DNA from: Cheiracanthium punctorium
Lineage: Eukaryota; Arthropoda; Arachnida; Araneae; Cheiracanthiidae
NCBI GenBank assembly: GCA_038373885.1
Contig: JAWZYV010017493.1
Location: 1,550,001 to 1,614,000 of the forward strand
Direction of reading: 5' to 3'
Length of the DNA stretch: 64,000 bases
Position 1 is the first letter of the stretch. Each line of letters begins with the position of its first letter. Under the pieces are notes generated by a model, which searched no databases, was not told the DNA's origin, and was given only the letters and a program-made list of their open reading frames with translations. The translations under genes were made by a program, and so were the position numbers. Positions 27,901 to 42,000 of the stretch are shown here, piece after piece.

Positions 27901-30900
27901 ATTTCATGATGACAAATACTGATGCAGTCTCTAAAAAAATTTTTGCAATTTTGCAAATAATTAACAAAATAAACTGAGCTAGTGCATCTCATTACAAATG
28001 CAGTGTATGGTTAAAAATCTAAATCAGCAAATACACTGAAAATGGAAATGTTCCTGATTTTTTATTAATTTTTTGAGACTACAGTTTGACTTATATAATT
28101 AGTGTTGTTTCCTAAGCAACAGCTGAATTTATGTGTAATTGTTAACAATAAATGTGTACCTTATACAGACCCTGATTATTATACAGGTACTTGGGGAGCC
28201 ATGTCCTGTGCACACAAAGAAATTGGCCAAAAATTGAGTTTAGAGCTAGCTCTCTCTATATATATAGGGGCACAAAAATTGAGCCAGAAACATATAGGGC
28301 CACAAATTTTTAAAGTGCCATGTGCACAAAAATACCCAGGTCATGTTGGTGATAATACTCATGTTATTGTTGCAGACAGGCCCTTACCTTATGAATACAA
28401 AATTATTATAAAGCAGTAAATAAAAATTCAATAAATTGAATGTGAATCTATATAAAAATATATGGCATTTTATATGTAGGCCATTAATTGTATGGTCAAA
28501 TAACAGGTCTTAACAAAGCATTCTCAAATTATAAATACAGGGTCATTATAAAAAAAAAAAATCTATCTCGATAAATAAACCTCTAGCAGACTATCCAGTC
28601 AACTAATTTAAAACAAATTCTAGACAATAACATTTGAGGGTATGCGCTTGAGATCATTTAGAAACAATAGAACTCTCACTGTAATGGTTACATTGAAAAT
28701 ATTTGAAAATATGGCAAAACCCTCTTTATCCCTGCAAAAAAAGGATCACTCTGAAAAACCATAAGTGGAATTGAAACAATGCATGTATGACATAAATTAG
28801 TAAATTAAAACATTTACAAAGAGCATTATAAAGAGCCAATGACAACATATGAGAGGAGAGTGGAACAGCTTTTGTTGGAATTAAAATTTTTCAAGTTCTT
28901 TATTATTAGTTTAACATTTCTAGATCTATACCAGTGAATTATATGAATTGCGTCAATGCACCTTCTCACTGTGCTGTCTTTGCTCCTTTAAAAGACACTT
29001 TTTTGAAAGTGTTTCACACTGTTAATTTTTGACATACATGTATCATTTCAACATTAGTTATGGTTTTCAAAGTGCTGATCAATTTTCTTTTTTGATTTGA
29101 CCAAGCATTCTACTAGAAGTTTCTCGGGATAGTTTGTTTATAATCACCCAGTATATGCACTTAGTGAACGAAAGATATTTTAACGTTATATTTTAAGAGT
29201 ACCACTCACAGGATTCTAACAAGAATTCAATATTCACAACAGAGAAAGAAATAGAATGCATTAAAAGTATTAAAGTAATGTTGAACAGATAAGTAAACTA
29301 AAAAAAAAATTTCAAACACAAAGTTAAGTACAACATTAATTACAAAAAAAAAAAAGAAGAAGAAGAAGAAGAAATTAAAGAAAACTTCACCATTTGCTTA
29401 ATTTTATTGCTTTAAAATAAATTTACAATGCAAGGAAGAATGAATACTTGTAATTCATAGAATTTGCATTTCAGATAAATTGAAACTGGGTTGTTACTTA
29501 AAAGTAAATAAATTATAGACAATCAAACCTGAAAGGGCTTTCAGTTGATCTTGAGTAAGACTAGGTAATTTCTTGGGGGTTGATGGAGTGCCCTGAGTTT
29601 CTTTAACAGGTGGGGAATTAATAGGAACTACAGTAGTCATTGTTTGCTCACTACTTTTCGACATGCCATTCAAAGCTGAACTAGAAAGTGAACGTTTTTC
29701 AGAAAAAACATCATTTTCTGCCTGATTTAAATTAGCCGGTATACTTCTAGCTCTCTGTAAATGAAATCATTTAATTTAGTGTTGCCATATTAGCTACAAC
29801 ATACACAACAAAAATTGCAGTTAAAATTTTCAAGTAAAAAACAAAAAATTAAAAATAAAACTATTTTATCCAGTAATATAAAATAATTCGCACAAAATTA
29901 ACGTAAGTGTAATATGAATATTTCAAGAAGCAAAATGGTCCTCCTTTCAATAATAGCAAAATAACCAGCATCCCCCCACAAAGGCAAGAAAGTAAAAAGT
30001 TGAATGATAGTTCATAATGCCTCCTGAAACAAACATTACTCTGATGTGTTTTATACACTATTATTTACTTTTATTTGCCAACCCTGCATGCATTTGTTAA
30101 TAAACGCATGTCAGCAGGTAATTATTTTAATATGAGCAATTCATTTGAAATGTAAAACTTGGTCATTATCAGAAGACACAAAAATATGGAAGTTTTTGCT
30201 TTGATCATTGCAGGCAAAATCTATGAAAAGGGAAAGAATGACATATAAAAGGGAAAGAATGAAATCCCTTAAAAGGTGGTGGTTTAATATGAAATCACTG
30301 AATTCTGGCACTTTCACCATTGGTCGTAAAAATACATGGCAATCAGTCAAGTTTCATACCTCTTTTTCAAAATAATAGATACTGTTTCCACAAAAGTTTA
30401 CAGATAACAAAAAAAAAAAATGTGTGGATCTTTCACTTTTTAACAGGTATACTTTGGAAAAGCTTAAAATTGCGTCTAAAATTAACATCGGTAAATTTCC
30501 TAAACATGGCATAGTGAATTCCATAAAAATGGAAATGAAAATGCTTTCTCTCCAAAGAGTTAAAAAGAATACACATTCAAGCTCAATAATTACTGCATTC
30601 CTTTTCTTATGTAATACCATTAATTCATAATTAAGAGTTAATACAAACAAATAATTGTTGTTGTTGTTGCTGCTAATGCCCTCTGGCAACCGCGTTGCGG
30701 TGACAGATCCCCCTACATAGGCAGGTGATGGGCCGAAGGAGCGGCTTCCATTTCAATGAGCCCCAGTGGGAGGAAGTCCGTCTTAGCTCGGGGTCCCATA
30801 ATTTTGAACCAATTCCAGAGGAGGGACCAACCCCCTGAAATCGGCACCCCCAGAGGTATCGTTTAACAACTTGGAGGACTTTGGAGCCACGATGGATTTT

Positions 30901-32967
30901 ACGTGCACCAGCTCCCATTAGCGTACACGGTTCCACAGCGGACGGGCCGAGAGGGGGAAGTCCCTCCCAAGCACTGGCCAAGCCAGATGCTACTTCACTT
31001 GCCGTGTTCTTATGGGAACGGAGTTTAGCGCCCAGTCCACTGCGGGACAAACAAATAATTAAAAATAATTAATGCAAACAAATAATGAACAAAATTTAAC
31101 TCCTAGCTCATGCTCATATCATTTTGATTTGATTATATCTACCTATAAACATACACACTAGAATCACTAGGAGTTAACAATAGATACAGCTTATTAACAA
31201 AGCATGTCTTTCACATAAATAAAATACAGTTTTACAGAACTTGAAATGCTAAAAACAAACATTACTGCAGAGGTATTGATTGGCAAGTCTAATTCATCAC
31301 TGGTTTTACTGCTGTTTGAATGAAGCCTATGATTCATTATAGGTGAACTTTTCACAAGTTTTGCAGATGATGGCCTAGAAAAGGGTGATGTTCTTCCTTT
31401 GTCTAAAAAATAACAATGATGAATAAGAAAAAATTTAAATATATATTTGAAATAAATAAATATTTACACAAGAATATCTAACATACATAATACCTAACAT
31501 ATCAATCAAGCAGTAAACAATAGTTTCTTCCAGCTTTACTTTGCTACTCAATTTGATATACAAGTTCATCATAAGTCAAACAAATAACCAATAATCATGG
31601 GTCTGCATAGAATTTTTTTCTTTTAACTCAAAAAAATCTGGCCAATTTTAAAGCAAAAGAAGAAAGTAGATATTTCATAATTAAAATGGAAAAACTGATT
31701 AGGATGAACTTAAGTGAATGCCATATCATACCAATAAGTACTTCATAATAGATTTCTGCTAGGTTTAAATGAAAACTATAAAAATGATATAGTCTATTTA
31801 TATTCACTGGTTTTCTCTTCTCATACCTTCTGATTTTGCATCACCATCCTCTTTCCTTTCTGTTCTTTTAACTTGGCGCTCAAGCTCTAGCTTCTGTTCA
31901 TCTTTTTTCTTCATTTCTGATATTTGCCTTTGTTGTTCAGATGTCAAAACACTTTGCATACGCCTCATGTCCATAATTTGTAATCTCTGTGCCTCTAAAA
32001 ATTGATCATTAGCCATTTGCCATGTTCGTTTAAGTTGAGCATGTTCTTTTTTTTCTTTTTCAAGCAACTGGCAAACTAAAATTAATGGAAAATTTATATA
32101 GAAAGCAGAATTTTTCAAAAAGTTTTTTTAAATTAAAAATGTGAAACATTTTATGTTGTTATTTTAAGCAAAAATGATTGTGAACTCTTAAGTGGTGCAA
32201 TGAAAATTTGTTTTATAAATACATTCATTAAATAAGAATTCATAATTCTTTGTCATTCTAAAAAGAATATCGATAAGAAAAGAAATAGTAACAAACAGGG
32301 TTGGCAATCTTTCGGGAACATTTTGAGGATAATTTGTTAATGATGAAAAAATGTTGACCAATTTAAATTACTGAACAGCGTACATAGATACACACAAAAG
32401 AAAGCAATTATTACTCACCTTCTTGTAACTCTAATTTAATTTTGTCCATATCTTCTTGCATGACTGCTTTCTGTGTATTTAATACAGCAACGTACATTTC
32501 AAGATCACTTCTAGAAGCCTTCTCAGCCTGAAGACCTTGACTAAGAGTAGTTAACTAGAACATAAAAATTTAAAGTGAATTTTTATCATTGTAAAATAGA
32601 TCATTAATACAGTTTTCCACTTAAAACATTTTTTTAATAGCTTGTTTGGTTAAATTTAAAATATAAAAATGCAAAATCATCATGAGAAAACAATGCTCAA
32701 CATGGCTCAACAAACAATACAGACCATGAAGAATCAATTTTTCTAAGCCTTTTCTTTAGCGTCTTTTAAAAAAACATACAGGACAAAGACAAGAAGTTTA
32801 CACTTCAAGTGAGGAATACCTAACTTTGTACTGTCAATTGGTTGCTAAGTCACACATAAATGAATTTGCAGAGTGAAACATTATTTCTCTAGGAAACTAC
32901 TCTTTTTCTATTGAAGTTTTTTTTTTTTTTTAATGCATGAATATTTACTTAAAATTAATGGGAAATG

Positions 32968-33015
<48 letters not shown>

Positions 33016-36000
33016 AGGAAAGTTTGCTGCCTTTTTTGGTGATGGCTTTGTCTCTCCCCAAAAGAATTGCTGTCAAAGCTCATTGCGGTTAATCTGGATC
33101 TTCATAAATTGTTGGAGGAGGACCACCGACCTACTGACAAACTTGTTGCGTGTTAACTGGGCAGTTATTATAGCAAAAGTCCTTGCAAATTTCTCACTCC
33201 TGACCAACATACTCCTTAGTTTCTCAACTTGTCCCTAGGCGCAAAGGGCATTACCCTTTCTCTGATTGGTTCACTTAAGTGATGTCATTTACTAACTTAA
33301 CAAAAGAATTTTAGGCTGGGCGACCGCAAAGCACAAACACCTGCAATTCCAGCTTAATTTGCACTTTCGATTCTTAAGTTTTCTCAAAAATTGTCTTTGA
33401 AAGTAATATTCGTCTGGCCGAGAAACAAACCTTACAGTGAAAGTACTCTGTTTCACAGAGGTTAAAGATGGTTTTTCAGATGACTTTAAATTAAATTAGA
33501 CTAAATTGCCAAAGGCTATTTAATTAAAACATATTATAATATGTAATAACAAAATAGCCTGTGTAGTTTTAAATTTTTTTGTGTAGTTTTATATTGTAAG
33601 TAGAAGTGTTTTCCTAGAAACAACAACAACAATAATAATAGTAATATAAATAAGAAAAAATTGTTGTTATAATATATAGTAAATAGTGAAATTTTTCTCT
33701 CTATACCGAATAATATCGTTTGTATTTTGTATTACTAAAAATTGCTAATATCTATGGGTTAGTGGGTCAATATAAAATAAGACTAGAGTGTTTGTATTCT
33801 GTAACATCAATGAAAAAATTTTCAATTATATGAGAACAAAGTTTAAATAAGTCAAAATGAAACTGTCTGAAATTCCCCAAATTAAGTCAGCCATTCAATC
33901 AGCTAAGTCTGAAATAATAAAACTTATACATGTTTTTATTTTCGAGCCTGATAAACAAAAAAGAAATCGGGGCAACTTAAGAGAATTCGAGGGATTTAAA
34001 TTTGAAATTGGGGATGAAGAATTTTACAGAAAATTAAAATATGTGTTAGAGAACTTTGATAAAATTAAGTTAATTAAAATTGCGACCTTCTTCCAAATAG
34101 AAACAGCAGAGTCTCCGGCCTTAGTAGTGGCCAATGCTTCCAAGGCAGAGGCCTGCCATTTGAAAAAAAAAAAAAGAAAAGAAAAGAAAGAACAGCAGAG
34201 TCTGAAGAGGAGACTGCAGGTAAAATTCTATCAAGTTTATGGGATTTGGAGAATTATAGTGAAATGTTTGAGTTGGTGAGTGAGACAGAGGAAATGGAGA
34301 CTATGACAATGGGTGACAAATCCCAAAACCAAAATGTTAGTGCTGAGGCTTTCAAAACTGAAGGTCAATTGGCCTCCTCTTCTGAATTAGTCAGAAGTAG
34401 TGAGAAATTTAAGGAACCAAAGAATACAAAAGAACTAACATCTATAATACCTCTAAAAAGAGAAACCAAGGAATATGATAGAACTTCGGAAATAATTTCT
34501 TTTATCCATGAAGCTGGAATAGAGTGGAAAAATTGGGTTACCTGCTTTGAGGAGTATTGTCAGGATGAAAAATTGGACGTCAAGAAAATCAGGAGCATCC
34601 ACTGATTCATAAAGGGAAAAGCCCTTACTCTATTTGCAGAGCTGACAAGTCTCCGGCTTTTTCCGGGAGATTTCCCACTACAATTTTTAGACAGTTTTAT
34701 ATTGCATTAAATATTTGGACTTATTTTAAGCATAAATTTGTAAGTAAAAATTAGTGGTGGGAAATCTCCCGAAAAAAGCCGGAGACTTGGCAGCTCTGTA
34801 TTTGTAAATAGTAGTTTAAATGTTCTCCATTAGGAGGAATTAGCACAATTATTTCATGAAGAATTTAAGACCCCTGGAGAACTTGACAAAATGACATTGT
34901 GCAATAATGCAAAATGTCATTTTCTAGTTTTTGGCTTATTGGGTTACTATTTTTAACAGATTTTCTACAATCAATGCACATGTTCTTCTAATAGCATTGC
35001 AGGGTGCCTACTAAATTTCTGGAAGTCAATTTCTTGACTTTTTTAGACTTTTAGGGACTTATGGAAAAATTCCCTGAACATAGATGCATTTTACTTTAAG
35101 CATAAATTTGTAAGGGGAACTTAGGAAATTCATCAACACCACCCCTTTTTTATGTTTAAATATTTTGCTACAGCTTATTTGAATTTTTAACTTTAATATA
35201 GTTATTGATGCACTTAAGTTAGATAGGGGAAAAAAAATTATTATAAGTTTCATGTAAAATACTAGTTACTTCAGATTTAACTAATATTGACTAATACTAT
35301 TTGTGTTACAGGTGGTACTTATGTGATATATCTAGATGACAATATTAAATGCAAAGCCAAATTTCAAACAAAAAAATTCCGAGAAATCCTCCTTTCTTCC
35401 GAGAAATTTTCATGTGGAGGAAAATTTATTCTTTTGGAGAATTTTCCTGGTACATTTTGCATTTTCCTGTGTTTTCCTACACTTTCCTGACATATTTCCT
35501 ATTTGCGAGGCATTTTCCAGACTTTCCTGACAGTAGAAACTATGTATTGAATAATTTATCATTATTAAGCATAATTGAATAATCATGATTATTCAATTTA
35601 ATGTTTTTCCTGTTTGCATACTTTCTTCATTTTCACTAGCCCATTCTTTTGGTTATGATATATTTGTCACCAAGAGGCTGAAAGATATTTTCAACAGAAG
35701 TTGCTTGTATTGCCTTTTAAATTGTACATTTGAAAAAACACACTTAAAGATTGAAATAATCCCTTTCATACACCAATCGCCATCCTATACACATGCACTA
35801 ATCATCCTGCTTGACCAGTCAAGGTCACTTATTTGGACTGTATAATTTAGTAGAAACATTTGTGACAATTTTTTGGCACTAAAACCATATGATAGTGAAT
35901 CAACCTGTTCTAATGGAAATTTATTATTCAACGTAATATTCATCTAATTCTAACCTAACTTTAAGAAACATGAATAAAATTTTTTAAACTATGCCATATG

Positions 36001-39000
36001 ACCAGTGATGCCGGATTGGGGAGCTTCCCCCCGGATTTAGGGAGATTTTTAGGGGAGAGGAACAGTTTAGGAGGATTTTTTTAGGAGGAAATGGAAAAAA
36101 TTGGGGGTTTTAAGAGAATTTTATTTTTTAATCTCTATGTAGCAATGGAGCATCCATGACCAATGTAATAGCAAAATTTATAAAACTATAAATGAAGTAT
36201 AAAATATTATCATGTTACATAAAATTACTAGTACCTACAATTTACAAATTTCGAAAGCCCCCTCCCCCATAAAGTCACTCTCCATCACTGACTATGAGGT
36301 ACAGATTTATCGATTTATTGTTCTCCCTACTTCCCTTCCCCCCCAACCCAACCCATCAATGAAAATTGATGGTTCATCGACAATCAACAACAATACAATC
36401 ATCAACGACAATCAAAACAATCGGTTGCATGTCAAAAGAATTTCCTGTTGTAATCAGAGCATAGTACATATTAAGCTTTACTACGGGAGTCATTTGATGC
36501 AAGTTGTTCTGAAATTCAATCTCTGGTTGTTAACATACTAGAATTTAATTTTTGTTGTTCTAAAATTCGCAACATTTTAAATAAATTTCAAGAAAAATGA
36601 GTAAAAAGACATATAAGCAGAAGTTTTGTGTTTTGATTAAGGATAAGGTTTTTAACATCTGGGGGGGAGTTTTAAATTTTGGAGGGAATTTCAAGCTTGT
36701 TTAGGGGGAAATGTCTCAGAACGGCTGGCAACACGGCATTTCACCTAAAAGCAAACAGAAAAAAATGTTCATAAGTATCATGAATATGTGAATGTGTTTA
36801 TATCAGCAGATTTAGAAAAAGCTCTGTATATTTGCTACTTATTCCCATTATTGCATTACAGGAAAAAAAAAACAAAAAACTGCAAAAGGAATGAAGGTTG
36901 AGATATTCCAGTCTCCAATAAAAAGTACTAATTAAACCTTCTATTTAAAATTTAAATGGTGTCACCTGACCTTAGAGTAATTTTAACGTGACTCATATAG
37001 GGTACATCTGGTTATGAGATTATGTTTGCAGCTGACACCTAGGTGACACACCCATTGCAAAAGGGGAAAAAAAAAAAAAACCACAGAAAGTTCATCCTTT
37101 TTAATTAGAGAATGACACTAGAACTATAGTCAAGTAAAATGGAAGCAAGAATTTTTAAAAAGCATGATATGAATGATACAAATTATCTCTCTTTACAAGT
37201 AAAGTATAAACCAACACACTCACAGATGTCTACTTTGCTTACCTTCTTTAACTCTTATGTGTGTTTTATGTGAGAGTATTTATTTTAATGTGCTTCATAT
37301 CTATAAAAACAGAAAATACTCTTATTTCAATTATTCAACTGATTTTTTTTACATGAATAAATTACTTTTTCATCTAAATGTTCGACAACTTCTGCAGGAC
37401 CTTTTCCTTTAATCATCTCAGATAATGAGTCTGATCCCAGTCCTTTAACTAAATCTGCAAATGCTGTCTCATAGAGCCTTAATTGTTCATCTGTTGCACG
37501 AAGCTTATCTTTCAGTGCTTTAATTTCCTCTTCCAAGGGCACCACAAGAGAACGTAGCATCTCTGCATCTTCCTGCGCCTAAAATAACATTGCAAAATAA
37601 TTTAACTTAAAGTAAATACATGTGAAGATATATATGGTAAATAAAATTTAAATTTCTTCAGAACAGATTTAATTATTTTATTTTACTTTTTTACTATTTT
37701 ATTTTTTAATGTTGTTGTTGTGTCCACAATAGGACCTAAAGTGGACAAAGGAGGTCCACACAGCCTTAGCGACATCGAGGCAGTTATCCCCATAAAGGTC
37801 AACATGAGGATTGGTGGTGATTGTTTGTAATTTGGCCAGAATGGCAGGACAGTCAAAAATATTATCTGGGTTCAGTTCCTGGGATTCAGGACAATTCCTG
37901 CAGGTCTGGTAAGTTCTGGTTTCATCTCCCTGGATTTTCATTCTCTATAATGTTTTGTTCTGAGTCTGGTTAAGGTCTTTCAAATGGTTCTGTCTGTATT
38001 CGAGATTTGATATTTACTTTTTATGGTTTGTTCAGCAAATTTGTTTTGCTACTGTGTTAATTTCACTGAGGGTGACCTGTGGTAGTAATTCTTTGTTTAG
38101 ATTCCTCGCTTCCTTTGCCAAAGAGTCAGCGGCCTTATTTTCGTCAATACCAACATGTGCTGGGATCCACTGCATGAGACATTTCTTGTTCAGATTTAGG
38201 ACTTGGTCCAGCAAACTGTGTATTTTCATCAAGAACACTCAAAGATTTATCTAAGGAAAAAAGAATGCCAGAGCCCCCAAAGAGGTTGGACCCCTGTTAG
38301 TCCATGGGAGGTATTTTATTTCCCTCCTACCACCCAAAGGTAAACCGATGCAGGCATTCTCCAATCCACCACATAGGGATGCGCAGATGGGTTTTTTAAT
38401 CTTGTCACATTATTAGTGAATTGTGGAGTGAAAACACATTTACTTCAAAAAGCAGTAGTTTACAAATACTTTATGAGTAGAAGAATTGTGAAATAGCTTA
38501 AGAACAGAATGTTACGTCAAAAGAGTCCAAACATTCTACAATGATTGTACATCAAGATCACAAGAATAGAAATTGCCTCTGAACTTCCCAAAAGCCAAAT
38601 CATTTTAGACATAAAAATATTTATAAATAAATCAATCAAAACCAAACTCATCATGATTGATACTTTTAAAAGTTCAACATTTATCTAGCAAATAAAAGTG
38701 AAAATCTGTTTGTTTATGAAATATAATATCCTCACTGTTTGACAGACTGGCTTAAAATTTTAAACAGATCCAGAAAAAAAAAATTATCAAGTTTTAAAAT
38801 CTGAAAATCTACCCATTCTCTGAGTTTTAGTGATTTTTCATAATTTTTAATTCTATAAACTTACATAGTGCAGTTACAAAAAGGGAAGTTACTATTACAA
38901 GTTTGCTGTCAATTCCTCAAGATTACAATCAAAATATACTCAGGGAAGTTAGAATACTAGCAATTTGAGCTAGTATTGTAATTCCCAAAAAAAATCAGCC

Positions 39001-42000
39001 AGTCAAGATTACTAAGTCTGATTTGATTTTTCAGAACGATTAAAGTAAATAAAATGTTTTCTTCTTTACGAACCCTTAATACGCATTAGTTAAACAAATT
39101 AAAAGAAATAAATAATTTAAAGTCTACATTTTTCTATAGTTACGTGTTTTTATTTTACAAGTAAAAACACAAAAAACTACGTCTTTTTTTTTTTTTTTTT
39201 AAATCAAGTAATTTAAGTGGCAGCAATACATTATGTTATTATGGTAACTAAAATATAAAAAATAGAAAGTGTTCCTTTTTTAAATGGACAAAGGAAAGCT
39301 ATTGAGTGTAGTTTTCAAAAATACAAATAAAACTTTTTCTATTGCCAGATTCTTTTGGACTCTGCTAAAACTAGACATTAATGTAAAGGTCCAGTTTGAA
39401 GAACAAATGCACTTGAAAAGATTGTAAAATATAATGAGAAGATATTTTTCCTTGTGATGACATTAGAGTAAACTTAAAGGATTCCAGATTCTGATTTGAT
39501 GGGAATAATCCACCTTGTGTTGGATTAAATTGGGATATTTCTACTATCTCAACTACTGTTAGTCATAGAATGTTGAAATTTCATATTAATTATGGTTAGT
39601 ATCTAGTAGTGCACCTCCCTTTTAGTTCCAATCTACCAGGTAGTTTTGCAGGGCCACTCAAAAGAATTTCAATACATTAAGATCTACAGACATCTTTAAT
39701 GTATTATGTCTATAGTCAGTCATTGTTTGGACCATGTCCAAAAAATCTTGCCAACTGTCACTGGATTTGACAAGTTTTGCCAAAATATTGCCAAATTTGG
39801 CACTAAAAAATTATGTATTTTGCATAACTCAAACTTCTAACTGTAGAGTGTGGAGATTTCATATTTACAACTACTATAACATCTAATTGTGCATCTCTAT
39901 TTTGATTGCAATTGACTGGGTAACTTATTCACAGGGTCACCAAAAAGACTTTCAATACATTAAGGTCCATGGATACCTTCAATTAATTAAAAGTCTGGTC
40001 AATCACTGTTTCAACTATGCCCAAAATCATGCAAACTATCTCAAGCATAACAGCTTTTAGCAAAATATTGCCAAATGAAATACCAAAAATAAATCCTTCA
40101 AACTGAATCCAGCTAGGAGATATCTCAAATATTCAAATGGAAATTACTAAACCATAGTATTGTTGCAGTATTGTATCGCTTTCAAATGAAATAAATTTAG
40201 ATGCACCAATTTTTTTTTTTTTAATGATTTAATAGTAGGGATGGAGACGAAAAATAAGCGTCTCGCATAGTACTACATACGAAAAATAAGCATCTTGCGT
40301 CTCGCAAAATAGCCTAAAAGCTTTGTCTTGTCTCGCAAAAATCCCTATATCGTAATGTTAAAAATGTGTGTCTCATCTCGCAAAAAAGCTGTAAATCTCT
40401 GTTTCGTCTCGCGTCCATCCTATTTAATAGGCATACAAAGAAGTCGTGCAATATCCACATCAGACTTTTTTTATTGCAAAAACAATTGTCAATGAATATT
40501 GAATTTTTATTCCCAATTTTTAAAAAATTTTATGCTTGGAGAATGCTTTTAACACTTTTATACTGATTTGGGTTTGAAATTTAGCAGATAGGAACAAAAA
40601 TAAATAAAGAAAAAAAAACTTGATTATTTTTAAAATAGAAAAATGGCTGTTTTTCCAATTTTTAGCCACTTTCAACTTTGAATGGAAATATCTCTGATTG
40701 CATTACTGATCTGTTTGAAATTTTGCTCCAGTATTAAGAAAAATACCGAATTACAAAACATAAGTTTTTCAGTTTGTGTTTCATTAGTTTTTATTACTGT
40801 ATTTTTTTTTTTTTTTAATTGTCATTCCTGGATGAAAAATCAGTATGTCAGCTACAGGATGTCAATTGTTTAAATGAATTAATTTAAATCAGTGATTTTA
40901 ATCGTGATTTAAATCAATTGATTTTTTTACTTGTTGATTTAAATCAGGGATGCACAGCCTCTGGCTTACAGGCCATTATTAGCTCATAACACATGTTTTG
41001 CTCACCCTCCAACTCACTTGTATATTGAAAAACACATTGAAATCTATCAATTCATTTTTTTAAAGGAATTAAATTGTAAAAAATTAATTATTTTAGATTT
41101 GTTTTCAATTGCCATAAACAATGCACCAGCAAAACACTCAGCTATAATTTAATACAGGGTTATAATTTAATACCAAAGCAATATTTAATTTAGATTTATA
41201 CTATCAATAACTAGATATATACCAGTTGTCTATATTCTTTAAATAGAGTAGTTTAACCCTTTCACTCTCAATCCGCCCGTACCGGCTTTAGATGCACGCT
41301 CCCAGTTCCGGCCTTATGCCAGGACGAAGCTTCGTCCTGGCGTAAGGCCGGGACATATTAAAAATTTGATTTTTTAAAAAAAAGTCTTGGTATTTTGATT
41401 TTTTTCAATCATTATTTTTTATATACACTGGTGAACTAGAACACAACTAAAGACAAATTTTACAGTTAAATAATTTGAGTGTACTTTTTTTTTATACACT
41501 TTTCTGATTACTATCTAATTTTTAATAGTTCTGAGTAAATAGTACGGTATAACTGTGAGGCTCAGTTACTTGCAAGAGCCCAAAACACTATCCTAATTAA
41601 TTATAATGTGTGTTTAAAAAAATTGATAATTTATAATTGTATTTCAGTTAATAATAAAATCAGTAACATCAATTTGATTAATAAAATTTTATCTTTTTTT
41701 TTTAATCATGCACATGTTTTTATAGGACTTCAAAGAGGGTAAGTATAAATGTTCGTCAAAATGCAGTGAATTATCTATGAAAGTTTACATAGTATCATCA
41801 ATAAAGTAAACAAAATGTACAATTTGTTCTACTACAACAATTAAAAAAATTAAATTATTTAAAATACTTGTAATACTATTAAGCAAAAGAAAATGAGGAG
41901 AAAGGGAATGATATAAACTTAGAATTAAAATTTTGTATGTATGCAGATCTATTATTAGGTATATTAATTAGGACATGCACAGTCAAAAGAAAACAGGTTA

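Noticed and set aside
28102..28419. 105-codon open frame in intron 9
   Set aside because: Covers internally repeated GTGCACA sequence, has no splice or homology support, and lies antisense to the gene.
30320..30689. Overlapping open frames on both strands
   Set aside because: Mutual shadows in AT-rich intron; no codon bias or known motif.
35287..35845. Several overlapping plus-strand frames with Phe/Ser/Pro-rich products
   Set aside because: Generated by repeated TTTTCCTG motifs of a decayed DNA element.
36212..36541. 109-codon plus-strand frame
   Set aside because: Inside a hAT-like element, CAAT-rich low complexity, no transposase motif.
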